Source: JOPF133 sp052144935 (GTDB lineage: Bacteria > Acidobacteriota > Terriglobia > Bryobacterales > Bryobacteraceae). Taken from it: DNA of 64,000 nucleotides. The notes beneath the pieces are model-generated. The model was not told the DNA's origin, made no database searches, and was given only the letters and a program-made list of their open reading frames with translations. Positions 25,096 through 33,434 of the stretch are shown here, one piece after another. The translations under genes and the position numbers were made by a program. Position 1 is the first letter of the stretch; the number at the start of each line of letters is the position of its first letter. The DNA lies in NCBI GenBank assembly GCA_052144935.1, contig JBKQPR010000085.1:62001-126000 (forward strand). Direction: 5' to 3'.

Positions 25096-26870
25096 GCCGC
25101 ATCCGCCTTCGGCGCCTGTTATTGCCGTGCCTGTTATTGCCGCTCTTGCTCAGCGCGCAGACGCCGGCCTTCGACCAACGCGTCCGGTCGGTGGTCGAGG
25201 CCTATGCCCACCCGGCGAATTCCAACCCGCTCGGCTACGCCAACATTGCCGCCAGACTGTGGCTGCATGAGGACCCGGCCGGGTGCTCGCGCCGCCTTGA
25301 AGAACTGCTCGCCTCGGGGCCCACCGGCGACATGTTTTGGATGTACCCCGTCGCCGCCATCGCCTATCTGGATCGCGGCCAGCTTACCGATTCCGCCCGC
25401 CGCGCGCTGCGCGACTCGTTCCGCACCTACATGCCCTACCGCGGGGACACCGAGAACCACTGGGTCATGTATTACACCTCGCTCTACCTGATGGCGCAGC
25501 TCTGGCCGGATGAGGATGGCGAGCATTGGTACACCGGCAAGTCCTCCGCCGAGAACCTGCGCGAAGCCGCCGGCTGGCTGGAATCCTGGGTGCGTCTCAC
25601 CACCACCCGCGGGCAGGGCGAGTACGACAGCCCCAGTTACATGGGCTATTACCTGCTTTCGATGTCCTATCTGGCCGCCTGGGCCCGCGATCCCGATATG
25701 CAGAAGCGCGGCGCCATGATGCTGGATTACCTGATCGCCGATTATGCCGCCAAGAACCTGGACGGCATCTACACCGGCGCGCATTCCCGCGTCTACGATC
25801 GCGAAGTGCTCGAAAAGTGGAGTGTCCTCTCCAGCGATTTCGGATGGGTGCTATTCGGCCTCGGCCATCCGCTCTCGCCGCCCTCCAGCGCGATCCTGTT
25901 TTATGCGCTCGCCAGCGCCTACCAGCCGCCGGAAATTCTCCAGCGGATCGCCACCGACCGCTCGCAGCCTTACACCCACTACGAGCTGAAGCGCACCCGC
26001 AACCGCTGGCGCTTCTTCGACGAGCTGCACGGCCCGGTCTACAAGACCACCTACGTGCGCCGCGAGTACGCCGTCGGTTCCGACCAGGGCGGCACGCTGC
26101 AGCCCATCCAGGAGCACTCCTGGGACGTCACCTGGTCGGTTCCCGATCCGCGCGGCGTGCAAAACACGCTGTTCACTCTGAACCCGTATTCGTCCTTGCA
26201 CGAATTGCAGACCTACTTCACCTTTCCGCCGGATATCGGCATCTCCGGCGTGGTCAGCTCCAAGAAGAGCTACGATTCGCCCGACAAGTTCGTGGGCGGC
26301 TCTCCCCATGAAAAGATTTTCCAGGACCAGGACACCATCGTCGCGCTGTACGATATCCCGCCCGACAGCCGCTTCCCGCACATCAACGGCTTCTTCTCGA
26401 AGGACCTCGCCGAAGTGAGCGAAGACCCCTCCGGCTGGATCTTCGCCCGCGGCGGCGATGCTCTGATTGCCTGCCGCCCCTTGCAGCCCTACACGTGGAA
26501 GCCCATCGAGGACGGCGGCCGGCGCCTTTTCAGCCCCTACCTGAAGAACGGAATCGTGGTGCAGGTGGCCGCTCGCAGCGAGTTTGCCGATATGGAAGCC
26601 TTCCGCCGCGCGATCCTGGCGCTGCCGCTGGAATTCTCGCTGGAACCCACTCCTTCCATCACGTTCCACTCCTTGCGCGGACGGACGCTGGAGTTCACTT
26701 ACGGCCAGGTTCCACGGCGGGACGGCGCTCCTCTCGATTACGCACACTGGCCGCTTTTTGGCGGACCATTCCTGGAAGCGCCCGTGGATTCCGAAATCTT
26801 GATCCTGAAATACGGCACCCTGCGCCGCACTCTCGATTTCCGGCGCCTCACGGTCAGCGACACGCGATGA
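25092..26870 (+). CDS. Secreted alpha/alpha-toroid protein, possible polysaccharide lyase
   Basis: 592 residues, coupled to the propeller gene. Signal peptide (LLLPCLLLPLLLSAQ), then about 280 residues of regularly spaced helices (YANIAARLWLHEDPAG, MYPVAAIAYLDRGQL, ENHWVMYYTSLYLMAQLW, QGEYDSPSYMGYYLLSMSYL), an alpha/alpha toroid, followed by a beta-rich second half (GSDQGGTLQPIQEHSWDVTW; GFFSKDLAEVSEDPSGWIFA). The order matches polysaccharide lyases such as alginate or heparin lyases, and EYDSPSYMGYYL could hold a catalytic Tyr/His-type site. I cannot assign a PL family. Confidence 0.55.
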   Translation: MSRIRLRRLLLPCLLLPLLLSAQTPAFDQRVRSVVEAYAHPANSNPLGYANIAARLWLHEDPAGCSRRLEELLASGPTGDMFWMYPVAAIAYLDRGQLTDSARRALRDSFRTYMPYRGDTENHWVMYYTSLYLMAQLWPDEDGEHWYTGKSSAENLREAAGWLESWVRLTTTRGQGEYDSPSYMGYYLLSMSYLAAWARDPDMQKRGAMMLDYLIADYAAKNLDGIYTGAHSRVYDREVLEKWSVLSSDFGWVLFGLGHPLSPPSSAILFYALASAYQPPEILQRIATDRSQPYTHYELKRTRNRWRFFDELHGPVYKTTYVRREYAVGSDQGGTLQPIQEHSWDVTWSVPDPRGVQNTLFTLNPYSSLHELQTYFTFPPDIGISGVVSSKKSYDSPDKFVGGSPHEKIFQDQDTIVALYDIPPDSRFPHINGFFSKDLAEVSEDPSGWIFARGGDALIACRPLQPYTWKPIEDGGRRLFSPYLKNGIVVQVAARSEFADMEAFRRAILALPLEFSLEPTPSITFHSLRGRTLEFTYGQVPRRDGAPLDYAHWPLFGGPFLEAPVDSEILILKYGTLRRTLDFRRLTVSDTR

Positions 26871-26929
26871 AGTTACCTCATCAGAACCATCCGTGGGGCA
26901 GCCAATCCTGGGGTGCCTTCGGGGCCCAC

Positions 26930-27044
26930 CCGGTTTTCAGCCACCCCACCGGTGCGACGCACCGGTGGGAAAACCGGTACGAGTACCGGTTTCTTGACCA
27001 AGAATCAATACTTTACGGGGGGGAACGGGTACTCGGTACCCGTT
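26930..27044. repeat. Cluster of three hairpins in the gap after the toroid gene
   Basis: Three separate inverted repeats lie side by side. The first (26930-26977) pairs CCGGTTTTC...CCCACCGGTGC with GCACCGGTGGGAAAACCGG, with six unpaired bases on the left arm. The second (26971-26992) is a perfect 10-bp pair, AAACCGGTAC/GTACCGGTTT, with a two-base loop. The third (27024-27044) pairs AACGGGTAC with GTACCCGTT. They lie between convergent genes, where terminator activity is possible. Confidence 0.75.
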
Positions 27045-27146
27045 TTCAGCCGGCGTTCAGCCGGCGTTCTTCGCTTCGCGGGCAAGCCAAGTAACGGGCG
27101 TGTGTCAGTTCCGTCGGGCTCCATTGAACTGCCGCGTTCGGCCCGT

Positions 27147-27659
27147 TCAGACTTCGATTTGGGCGCTCTGCTCGCCGATCGCATACCGATAGAACCCCAT
27201 CACTTGGCCGCTCACATTCCCGGTAGCCAAGCTGGGATCGACGCTGAAGCGAAGCGGAAAAACGGCGTCCGGGGTTTTTCCCAGTGCGGCGTAGAGAGCC
27301 TGCCGCTCCTCTACGGGCACGCCAAACATGCCTCCCCAGAATCCGAAACCCCGATCACCGGCAAAAATATGGGGCTGCTGCGTCCCGAGGTCTTCCTGCG
27401 GGTCAACTGCCGGCGTGATGAACCCAGAAAGCCGGCTGCCATCCCGCAGTTCGAATGTGGCCCGGACGAGCAACATGCCCTCGGACGCGTCCGCGGGCAG
27501 ATCGCCAGTCCAGGGCCGGAACGTTTCTTCATCGGTATCGTCGTACCACGGTTCGTCGTAATCCGCGGTGTGACAACCGATCCACACCGGGCACCGTTCA
27601 AAGTCTTCGCGAGCGAGATCCCCGAACTGCTTCAGCTCTGGTTTTGCCATTTTGTTCAA
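27147..27659 (-). CDS. Unknown protein, 170 aa, end of the UROD-like cluster
   Basis: I do not recognise a family. The protein is acidic and soluble with no signal. Notable stretches are FERCPVWIGCHTADYDEPWY, EGMLLVRATFELRDGSRLSG and GDRGFGFWGGMFGVPVEERQ. Its start overlaps the stop of the UROD-like gene by four bases, so it is translationally coupled and is probably part of the same pathway or a co-carried gene. Confidence 0.65.
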   Translation of the reverse strand: MNKMAKPELKQFGDLAREDFERCPVWIGCHTADYDEPWYDDTDEETFRPWTGDLPADASEGMLLVRATFELRDGSRLSGFITPAVDPQEDLGTQQPHIFAGDRGFGFWGGMFGVPVEERQALYAALGKTPDAVFPLRFSVDPSLATGNVSGQVMGFYRYAIGEQSAQIEV

Positions 27660-28933
27660 CCTCCGCTCCGGTCTGCCGGGATTCTCCCGCTGAACTCGTG
27701 GACCGCCTCAATCATCGCCACGATGTTTCCAACCGGCGTACCGGCCTGCACGTTGTGGATCGAATTGAAGACGAAGCCGCCGCCCGGCGCGAAAATCTCG
27801 CAGCGGCGCAGCACCTCCTCGCGCACCTCCGCAGGGGTTCCGAAAGGCAAGGTCTTTTGCGTGTCCACTCCGCCGCCCCAGAAGACCAGCCGCGAGCCGT
27901 AGTCGTGCTTCAGTAGCGCGGGGTCCATCCCGGCGGCCGAACACTGAACCGGATTGACGATATCGAACCCGGCTTCGATGAAACTCTCGAAGAACCGCGC
28001 CACGCTGCCGCAGGAGTGCTTAAAGGTCTTCCACGTGGTGTGGGCGTGAATCCAATCGTTGACCGGCTTGTAGTAGGGGAACCACAACTCGCGAAACGCG
28101 GGAACCGAGCAAAAGGCCGATGTCTGCGTGCCGAAATCGGTGCCGCAGACGAAGACGGCGTCCACCGAATTGCCGACGCGCTCGTGGATGCGCGCCAGGT
28201 TCCGCAGCGCGAACTCGCATTGCGCCTCGAAAACTCTGTGGATGTAGTCGCGGCGCGACCGGGTGGAAATGTACCACTCGGTGACGTCGCGAATGCCTTT
28301 CGGGTTTTTGAGAAACGTAGCGGGCACCAGCGCGATATCGCCAAAAGCCGTTCCGCCGAAATTGGCGGTCACGGCGCGGCCGGTCGCGGCGGCCTCGCGT
28401 GTGGCGCGCGCCAGATAGTCGAGGTCTTCGTCGCTGATGGGTCCGAACTCTTCGAGGTTGTCTTGCGGGTCCAGACGATCGTCGTCCAAAGGCGGCTGGC
28501 GCACAATGGCGTCGAAGAACTCGCTGCCCACCGGCATGCGCCCGCTCGGCGCCGCCGTTAAATCGCCCTCCGGATAGATCAGAATGTCTCCATTAGTTTC
28601 CTCGGTGATGCGGAATTCCTCGCTCACCAGAACGTCGAGGCCGCGGAAATTCCACTCCTTCCAGCGATCGTTGGGAAACCCAAACATGGTCTTGCGCGGC
28701 GCGACCCCCACCACGTCGGCGCCCATGGCGTCGAGCAGATCGGCCTCCGGCAATCCCAGCATCTGGTAAGGCTCGTGAACCTTCACCGGCCGTTTCTCCA
28801 ACCCGTAGTAGTCGCGCAGCGCCGCTACGCATCGAACGTGCATTCCGCTGACGGGAGTGCTGCCGAAATCGAGCGCCACCCGATCCGGCTGGCGGTGGGC
28901 CAGAGTCGTCAGGATACGTTCTCTATGGTTCAT
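27656..28933 (-). CDS. Uroporphyrinogen decarboxylase (UROD)-superfamily protein
   Basis: 425 residues from ATG 28933. The superfamily pattern is present: MNHRERILTTLAHRQPDRVA, LLDAMGADVVGVAP, NWIHAHTTWKTFKHSCGSVA-like region, FESFIEAGFDIVNPVQCSAA and FGTPAEVREEVLRRCEIFAP, GGGFVFNSIHNVQAGTPVGN. HSCG and the closing GGFVFNSIHN-P are typical of the methyltransferase-like branch (MtaA/CmuA-like) rather than heme-pathway HemE. Substrate unknown. It overlaps its neighbours on both sides (11 bases with the isomerase, four with the small unknown), the mark of a tight operon. Confidence 0.85.
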   Translation of the reverse strand: MNHRERILTTLAHRQPDRVALDFGSTPVSGMHVRCVAALRDYYGLEKRPVKVHEPYQMLGLPEADLLDAMGADVVGVAPRKTMFGFPNDRWKEWNFRGLDVLVSEEFRITEETNGDILIYPEGDLTAAPSGRMPVGSEFFDAIVRQPPLDDDRLDPQDNLEEFGPISDEDLDYLARATREAAATGRAVTANFGGTAFGDIALVPATFLKNPKGIRDVTEWYISTRSRRDYIHRVFEAQCEFALRNLARIHERVGNSVDAVFVCGTDFGTQTSAFCSVPAFRELWFPYYKPVNDWIHAHTTWKTFKHSCGSVARFFESFIEAGFDIVNPVQCSAAGMDPALLKHDYGSRLVFWGGGVDTQKTLPFGTPAEVREEVLRRCEIFAPGGGFVFNSIHNVQAGTPVGNIVAMIEAVHEFSGRIPADRSGG

Positions 28934-29786
28934 GATTGGCCTCACAGGCCCGCCGAAAACACTCTTCCGCGATGCGGCGCAAAACCAGCGATTGCTCCCA
29001 GCGGTCGCTCTCCTCCTCCCCTTGGTTCAGAAGGCGGGCGTAGTAGATGCGCGGGCTCAGCAGTTCGGGGACGAAGAGCATATAGTCGCCCGCCTGCGCG
29101 GACGAGAGGAAGCCTCGAAAGGAAGCCGTCCACAATGCACGGAAGTGATCCAGGTAGGGGCGTGCGAGCGTGTCGCCCGCGCCGATATCCACCTGGATCG
29201 AGCCCGGATTGCCGATCCGGCCGTGCAGGAAGCGGACACGCTCCAGCACCGGGCGGATGAACGCAAGCTTCTTTTCAAAGCCGCCGTACACCATTTCAAG
29301 ACCCGTATACCAATGCGAGAAGTCGCCGTTGAAGCGCAGCTCGGGGAAACGCCGCACGAATTGCACCGTGCGCCAGAGGTCTTGAAAGATCGTCGCGCGA
29401 TGGGTCTCCACGTAGAGCGGGAGCTCGTGCCGCGCGGACGCGCTGAGCACGGCATCGATCAAGCGGTCCGCTTCGTCATCGTCTTCCATGCCCCAGCCAA
29501 CGTGCAGCGTGGCGCATTCCAGACCCTCGTCGCGGAACCGGGCGGCCAGCGGTTCCGCATCGACGGGGTGGTTTACGCGGCCTGAGCCGGCTTTGCCCAA
29601 CCCCAGACGGGCGCAGGCGGCCTGTTGCGCGGGGGTCGCGGGTTCCGTAAACTGCACGCCTTGGTACCCGGCTTGCAGGATCGCCTCAAACAACGGGTCC
29701 ACCTCGCGAGTGGCGGGAGCCGAGGACCACGGCGGCAGATCCTCCAGCGTCATCAGGTTGAGATAGCAGCGCATGGTGAGGGTCAT
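28923..29786 (-). CDS. Xylose-isomerase-like TIM-barrel protein 1
   Basis: 287 residues from ATG 29786 (ATG 29774 also possible). The AP-endonuclease-2-like TIM barrel is shown by LFEAILQAGYQGVQFTEPAT, GLECATLHVGWGM, LPLYVETHRATIFQD, RFNGDFSHWYTGLEMVYGG and RVRFLHGRIGNPGSIQVDIG. The E in YVETHR, D in NGDFSHW, and H in FLHGRIG fit the metal-binding set of sugar isomerases/epimerases of this group. It overlaps the UROD-like gene. Substrate unknown, probably a sugar or inositol derivative. Confidence 0.82.
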   Translation of the reverse strand: MTLTMRCYLNLMTLEDLPPWSSAPATREVDPLFEAILQAGYQGVQFTEPATPAQQAACARLGLGKAGSGRVNHPVDAEPLAARFRDEGLECATLHVGWGMEDDDEADRLIDAVLSASARHELPLYVETHRATIFQDLWRTVQFVRRFPELRFNGDFSHWYTGLEMVYGGFEKKLAFIRPVLERVRFLHGRIGNPGSIQVDIGAGDTLARPYLDHFRALWTASFRGFLSSAQAGDYMLFVPELLSPRIYYARLLNQGEEESDRWEQSLVLRRIAEECFRRACEANHEP

Positions 29787-29871
29787 GGATGGTTGCGCCC
29801 CACACGGGCAGGGGGGTGCCCTCTGGGCCCGCCTGCCCTGCCACACGACGTACAGGGCTTATTCTTGGTAG

Positions 29872-29890
29872 CGCAGGCGATTCGCCTGCG
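29872..29890. repeat. Short perfect palindrome
   Basis: CGCAGGCGATTCGCCTGCG, two nine-base arms around one base, in the 121-base gap between the TIM-barrel gene and the PhyH gene. Possibly a weak terminator or a protein-binding site; a related GACAGGCG/CGCCTGTC hairpin lies at 30822. Confidence 0.5.
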
Positions 29891-29907
29891 GGTTGCGATT
29901 TCTTCGC

Positions 29908-30759
29908 TCATCGATTGGGCTTTTCCGCCAGGCTGGCCGCGCTGACATCTTTGTCCGGATCCAGCCAGGCGACGTCGGAAGCATCTTCCGAGAAGCGCTT
30001 CACCCCAACCTCCAGGATCATGGCGTCGTCGACTTTGGCGAGCGGCGTGTAGCGCGGGTGATGGGCTTCTTTGTAGGGATCGTTGCGCGCCGCGTTGTAG
30101 CAGCAGATCATCGACCAGCGCGGGTGCTCCGAGTGATTCTGATCGCTGCGGTGCAGCATGTTGCAATCGAAAAAGACGGCGTCGCCCGGTTCCATCTCGA
30201 CGTACACCAGTTCCAGGCGCCCAGCCAGTTCCTTCACACGCTCCAGGTCGGCGCCCGCCTGGCCGCCGGTGAGAATGTGATCCACCCGGCCCGCGAGATG
30301 CGATCCCTTCAACACCTGCAGACAGCCATTTTCTTTGGTGGCGCGGTCCACCGCAATCGAGACACTCGTGAGGAGCGGGAACAGAACCCCGTTCTGATAC
30401 CAGTAGCCGTAATCCTGGTGCCAGGCCCAGGCGCCGCCCACTCTGGGCTCCTTCATGATCATCTTCGAGTGGTAGTGGTAGACCTCGCCCTCCAGCAGCG
30501 CCTCGGCGGAATCCACCAGCGAGCGGCAGCGCGCGAACATCCCGTAGATGCCGTTGCCCGGATGGTTCCAGAGCGAGAGGCGGACCACCCCGCCCTGGTC
30601 GTCGGCCTTGCCGAAGGAGTGATCGTCGAGCGCCTTGTCGTCCTTGGCCGACCGGCGCAGAAGCTCGATCTCGGTTTTGTCGAACATGCCGCGCGCCAGG
30701 ACGAAGCCGTCCTCGCGATACCGTTTGACTTCTTGGGTGGTGAGTGGGCCTCTTGCCAT
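29908..30759 (-). CDS. Phytanoyl-CoA dioxygenase (PhyH) family protein
   Basis: 283 residues from ATG 30759, with GGGGAGC upstream. The family of Fe(II)/2-oxoglutarate oxygenases is recognised by YREDGFVLARGMFDKTEIEL at the N-terminus, the metal motif WHQDYGYW (His-x-Asp), LTSVSIAVDRATKENGCLQV LKGSH-type strand, and GDAVFFDCNMLHRSDQNHSE, which holds the distal His. The substrate-loop region suggests a small hydrophilic substrate rather than phytanoyl-CoA. It would hydroxylate or demethylate an organic compound. It lies within the minus-strand sugar-type cluster, separated from the next TIM barrel upstream by repeats. Confidence 0.9.
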   Translation of the reverse strand: MARGPLTTQEVKRYREDGFVLARGMFDKTEIELLRRSAKDDKALDDHSFGKADDQGGVVRLSLWNHPGNGIYGMFARCRSLVDSAEALLEGEVYHYHSKMIMKEPRVGGAWAWHQDYGYWYQNGVLFPLLTSVSIAVDRATKENGCLQVLKGSHLAGRVDHILTGGQAGADLERVKELAGRLELVYVEMEPGDAVFFDCNMLHRSDQNHSEHPRWSMICCYNAARNDPYKEAHHPRYTPLAKVDDAMILEVGVKRFSEDASDVAWLDPDKDVSAASLAEKPNR

Positions 30760-30821
30760 GTGTTGCTCCCCCTGCCTATTGTACGGGGCCGCGCGCGTCA
30801 GAAGCTGTAGAGAAAGAGGTT

Positions 30822-30841
30822 GACAGGCGAAAGCGCCTGTC
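30822..30841. terminator. GACAGGCG hairpin
   Basis: GACAGGCG and CGCCTGTC pair perfectly around AAAG. It lies upstream of the PhyH start and downstream of the TIM-barrel gene at 30997 on the same strand, where it may act as a terminator or mRNA-processing stem; no T-tract follows it on the minus strand. Confidence 0.4.
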
Positions 30842-30870
30842 CCACAACCGCCCGAGCCCCCACACTCAAG

Positions 30871-30961
30871 GTGGGACAGACGGGCCCAGAGGGCGCCCCG
30901 TCGGTCAACCCGCCCTGCAGTGGGACAGACGGGCCCAGAGGGCGCCCCGTCGGTCAACCCG
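30871..30961. repeat. Tandem 42-bp direct repeat
   Basis: Identical 42-base copies at 30871-30912 and 30920-30961, beginning GTGGGACAGACGGGCCCAGA and separated by seven bases. Each copy contains the partial palindrome GACGGGC/GCCCCGTC. It fills most of the gap between the PhyH gene and the second TIM-barrel gene. It does not encode a recognisable product. Confidence 0.85.
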
Positions 30962-30996
30962 GCGATCTCTGCGATTCCTGTGCTTCGCTGGCATGT

Positions 30997-31818
30997 TCAG
31001 CTCCTTATCCCGGCCGCTTGCATCAGGCGGTCGGTTGCCGTGTAAGCCTCCCTCACCCAGTCCACGATCTTGGCAGGCTCGGGCGAGTACTCCAGCTCGA
31101 TGCTGACCGTGCCGTCGAAGCCCGTGGCCTTGAGCGCCTGCAGGTAGGGCGGGAAATCGACCACCCCGCGGCCCGGAGGCAGGTCGCCGTGCTTCTTGCC
31201 GTCGCAATCGGAAAAGTGGACGTGGGCGATGCGTCCCGTCAACCCGGCCAGGTCCGGCGGCGCGGTCTTCGCCAGCGCGAGGTGCGAAACGTCGACATTC
31301 GCCTTGACGGCTGGATGCGCCACGTCGTCGAGGAATTGGATCATCTTCGGAAGGTCGTTGATCAGCGAGAGGTGGAAAGGCTCCAGCTCCAGGGCGACTT
31401 CCAGGCCGAGCGCCGCCGCGTGTTCGCCGAGTTCCCGGACGTGCTCCACGGCCCAGTTCCACTGATCGCGCGGCGCGATGACTTCCTGCTGCCAGATGTA
31501 CTCGCCGACCACCAGCAGCAGGTTGCGGCCCTCCAGCTCATAGGCCAGATCCAGGTAAGCCTTGGCGCGCTTGACATGATAGCGGCGCACCGGCGTATTG
31601 AAATCCGCGATCCCCAGGGCGCAGCAGACCGTCGACACCACCGGCAGCTCCACTTCCCGGCACGTGTCTTTGATCAGCCGCCTCTCGCGAATGTCGATCT
31701 CCATGGGGTCGGCGAAGATATCGATGGTGTCGAAGCCGATCTCCTTCGTCAGGCGGATCCCTTCCGCCGTTCCAACTGGCGAGCCGACCCACGCAGAGCT
31801 GATGAGTCCAAGTTTCAT
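30997..31818 (-). CDS. Xylose-isomerase-like TIM-barrel protein 2
   Basis: 273 residues from ATG 31818, with a strong AAGGAGG upstream. Sugar phosphate isomerase/epimerase family: KLGLISSAWVGSPVGTAEGI, EIGFDTIDIFADPMEID, NLLLVVGEYIWQQEVIAPRD, GLEVALELEPFHLSLINDL, VKANVDVSHLALAKTAPPD, IAHVHFSDCDGKKHGDLPPG, GTVSIELEYSPEPAKIVDWV. The Glu in LELEPFH, Asp in NVDVSHL, His in VHFSDC and Glu in SIELEYS are the expected metal ligands. It likely isomerises or epimerises a ketose or inosose. Seven genes away from the UROD-like protein in the same cluster. Confidence 0.9.
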   Translation of the reverse strand: MKLGLISSAWVGSPVGTAEGIRLTKEIGFDTIDIFADPMEIDIRERRLIKDTCREVELPVVSTVCCALGIADFNTPVRRYHVKRAKAYLDLAYELEGRNLLLVVGEYIWQQEVIAPRDQWNWAVEHVRELGEHAAALGLEVALELEPFHLSLINDLPKMIQFLDDVAHPAVKANVDVSHLALAKTAPPDLAGLTGRIAHVHFSDCDGKKHGDLPPGRGVVDFPPYLQALKATGFDGTVSIELEYSPEPAKIVDWVREAYTATDRLMQAAGIRS

Positions 31819-31831
31819 GATTGACCTCCTT

Positions 31832-32341
31832 CTAAGATGAAGCCGTAATCTGGTACACCCAACTGACCAGGCCACTCCCGTCGGGCCTTGATCCCACACG
31901 CACCCCACCGATCTTCTCCATGGCCCTCTGCGAGCGCAAATTCTGTGGACCGACCAGAAAGACCACGCGGTTCACGAATTGGAAGGCGTGCCGCAGCATG
32001 AGCCGTTTCATTTCCCTATTGTAGACGCCGCCCCAGTGGGACCTGGCCAAGAACGTCCAACCGATCTCGATCTCATTTTTTTGCGGGTCGTACCCGTGGA
32101 ATCGCGACGACCCGATAACCCGGCCATTTTGGGAATCGATGGCGATCAACGCTCCCCCGGATTCCAACGCTTCGCGGAAAAACGCCTTGAAAACTTCCTC
32201 CTTGTGACGGTCTTTGATCGGATGTTGCTCCCAGATGAGCGGATCGGAAGCTACGGCGTAAAGGTAGTGAAAATCCTCTGGCCGCAGCGGCCTGAGTCCC
32301 AGGAGCTCGCCTCTTAGAACGGGCTGGAGATCAAAGGGCAT
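31832..32341 (-). CDS. GNAT-family N-acetyltransferase (RimJ/RimL-like)
   Basis: 169 residues from ATG 32341, overlapping the Gfo/Idh/MocA stop by 11 bases. GNAT features are LRPLRPEDFHYLYAVASDPL at the N-terminus, ALIAIDSQNGRVIGSSRFHG, EIEIGWTFLARSHWGGVYNR (acetyl-CoA loop) and the closing VGPQNLRSQRAMEKIGGVR. It transfers an acetyl group from acetyl-CoA to an amine on a protein or small molecule. It is translationally linked to the oxidoreductase, which may hint at an amino-sugar substrate, but this is inference. Confidence 0.87.
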   Translation of the reverse strand: MPFDLQPVLRGELLGLRPLRPEDFHYLYAVASDPLIWEQHPIKDRHKEEVFKAFFREALESGGALIAIDSQNGRVIGSSRFHGYDPQKNEIEIGWTFLARSHWGGVYNREMKRLMLRHAFQFVNRVVFLVGPQNLRSQRAMEKIGGVRVGSRPDGSGLVSWVYQITASS

Positions 32342-33434
32342 CCTCGATTTCCTGAATGCGCACTGCACGATGCTCGTCGAGCGAGCGGTAGCAGGCGTCG
32401 ACCAACGCCATCGTGCCCAGATTCTGGCGGCCACCGATTTTCGGGACGCGTCCCTCCGTCAAGCTGTCGAGCAGTTCTCCCATGGTGCCCTGGAAGGCGT
32501 CCGGGAACCACACCTCCGGCCACTGGGGAGCGAACCAGACGCCCGGCTGCCGTTTGGTGGCGAATCGAATCGTGCTGGGCACGGCGTTCGGATAGCCGGG
32601 CCAGCCGATGGTGCCCTGGGCGAGCCCGTCCGTGCCTTCGACGCGCCACTTGATGTAGTTGTCGGAAGCGGCGCCCTCGCGCGCGGGGCCGGTCCAGACA
32701 TCGTCCCACGAGGAGGCCCGCAATCCGTTGGCGTACTCCAGGATGTAGAGCACGATGCCATCGCGGTGGGGAAACTGAGTCCGCGGATCGGTCCTGGCGC
32801 TGGCGTAAACGAATTCGGGGTCGCCGAACAGATAGCGGAAGCAGTCCAGATGATGAATACTCATCACCGCGAGCGTCAGCCCCGCATAGTTCCGCACCCA
32901 GGGCTGCCAGTGCGGGATGGCGCGCATTTCGATGGTTGCCAGGACCGGCTCGCCCAGGTCGCCACGGTCGAGCAGGGTCTTGAGTGCGCGGATGGACTGG
33001 TCGTAGCGCATGTTCTGGTTGACGGCCAGCACGATCCCCGCCTTCTCGCACGCTTCGACGGCCGCCACGGCGTCCGGATAGTTCATCGCTAGCGGCTTTT
33101 GCGCCAGGATCCCGCGGATATGCCCGGCGTGCCGCACGGCTGCGGCGATGACTTCCGGCTGCACGTCCGGCGGAACGGCAATGTCCAACACCTGGAGGGA
33201 AGGGTCGGCGATCAGCTCCACGTAGGAGCCGTAGACGCGGCCAATTCCGCGCGCCGACGCCACCTGGCGCGCCTGTTCCACGCGCCTGCCGGCAATGGCG
33301 GCAACCTGCAGGTCCAGCTTTTGGTAAGCCACAAGCTGGACATCGCGCATGATGAAGCCCGTGCCGATGGCGCCGATGCGCCAGTCCCGCCGGACCGGAG
33401 GCGCCGGCATGTGGTTCAATTCCAGATCGAGCAT
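32331..33434 (-). CDS. Gfo/Idh/MocA-family oxidoreductase
   Basis: 367 residues from ATG 33434 (33455 and 33410 are alternatives). N-terminal Rossmann fold with RIGAIGTGFIMRDVQLVAYQ, then AGRRVEQARQVASARGIGRV; AQKPLAMNYPDAVAAVEACE holds the family lysine-proline motif (EKP-like, here QKP), and the C-terminal beta-sheet domain follows (MSIHHLDCFRYLFGDPEFVY). It oxidises or reduces a sugar or inositol derivative with NAD(P). The catalytic lysine environment is QKP rather than EKP. It heads the minus-strand cluster. Confidence 0.9.
   Translation of the reverse strand: MLDLELNHMPAPPVRRDWRIGAIGTGFIMRDVQLVAYQKLDLQVAAIAGRRVEQARQVASARGIGRVYGSYVELIADPSLQVLDIAVPPDVQPEVIAAAVRHAGHIRGILAQKPLAMNYPDAVAAVEACEKAGIVLAVNQNMRYDQSIRALKTLLDRGDLGEPVLATIEMRAIPHWQPWVRNYAGLTLAVMSIHHLDCFRYLFGDPEFVYASARTDPRTQFPHRDGIVLYILEYANGLRASSWDDVWTGPAREGAASDNYIKWRVEGTDGLAQGTIGWPGYPNAVPSTIRFATKRQPGVWFAPQWPEVWFPDAFQGTMGELLDSLTEGRVPKIGGRQNLGTMALVDACYRSLDEHRAVRIQEIEDAL

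Noticed and set aside
26867..27094. Small plus-strand frame after the toroid gene
   Set aside because: It is made largely of the hairpin cluster and ends in repeat-derived text, with no sign of a conserved product.
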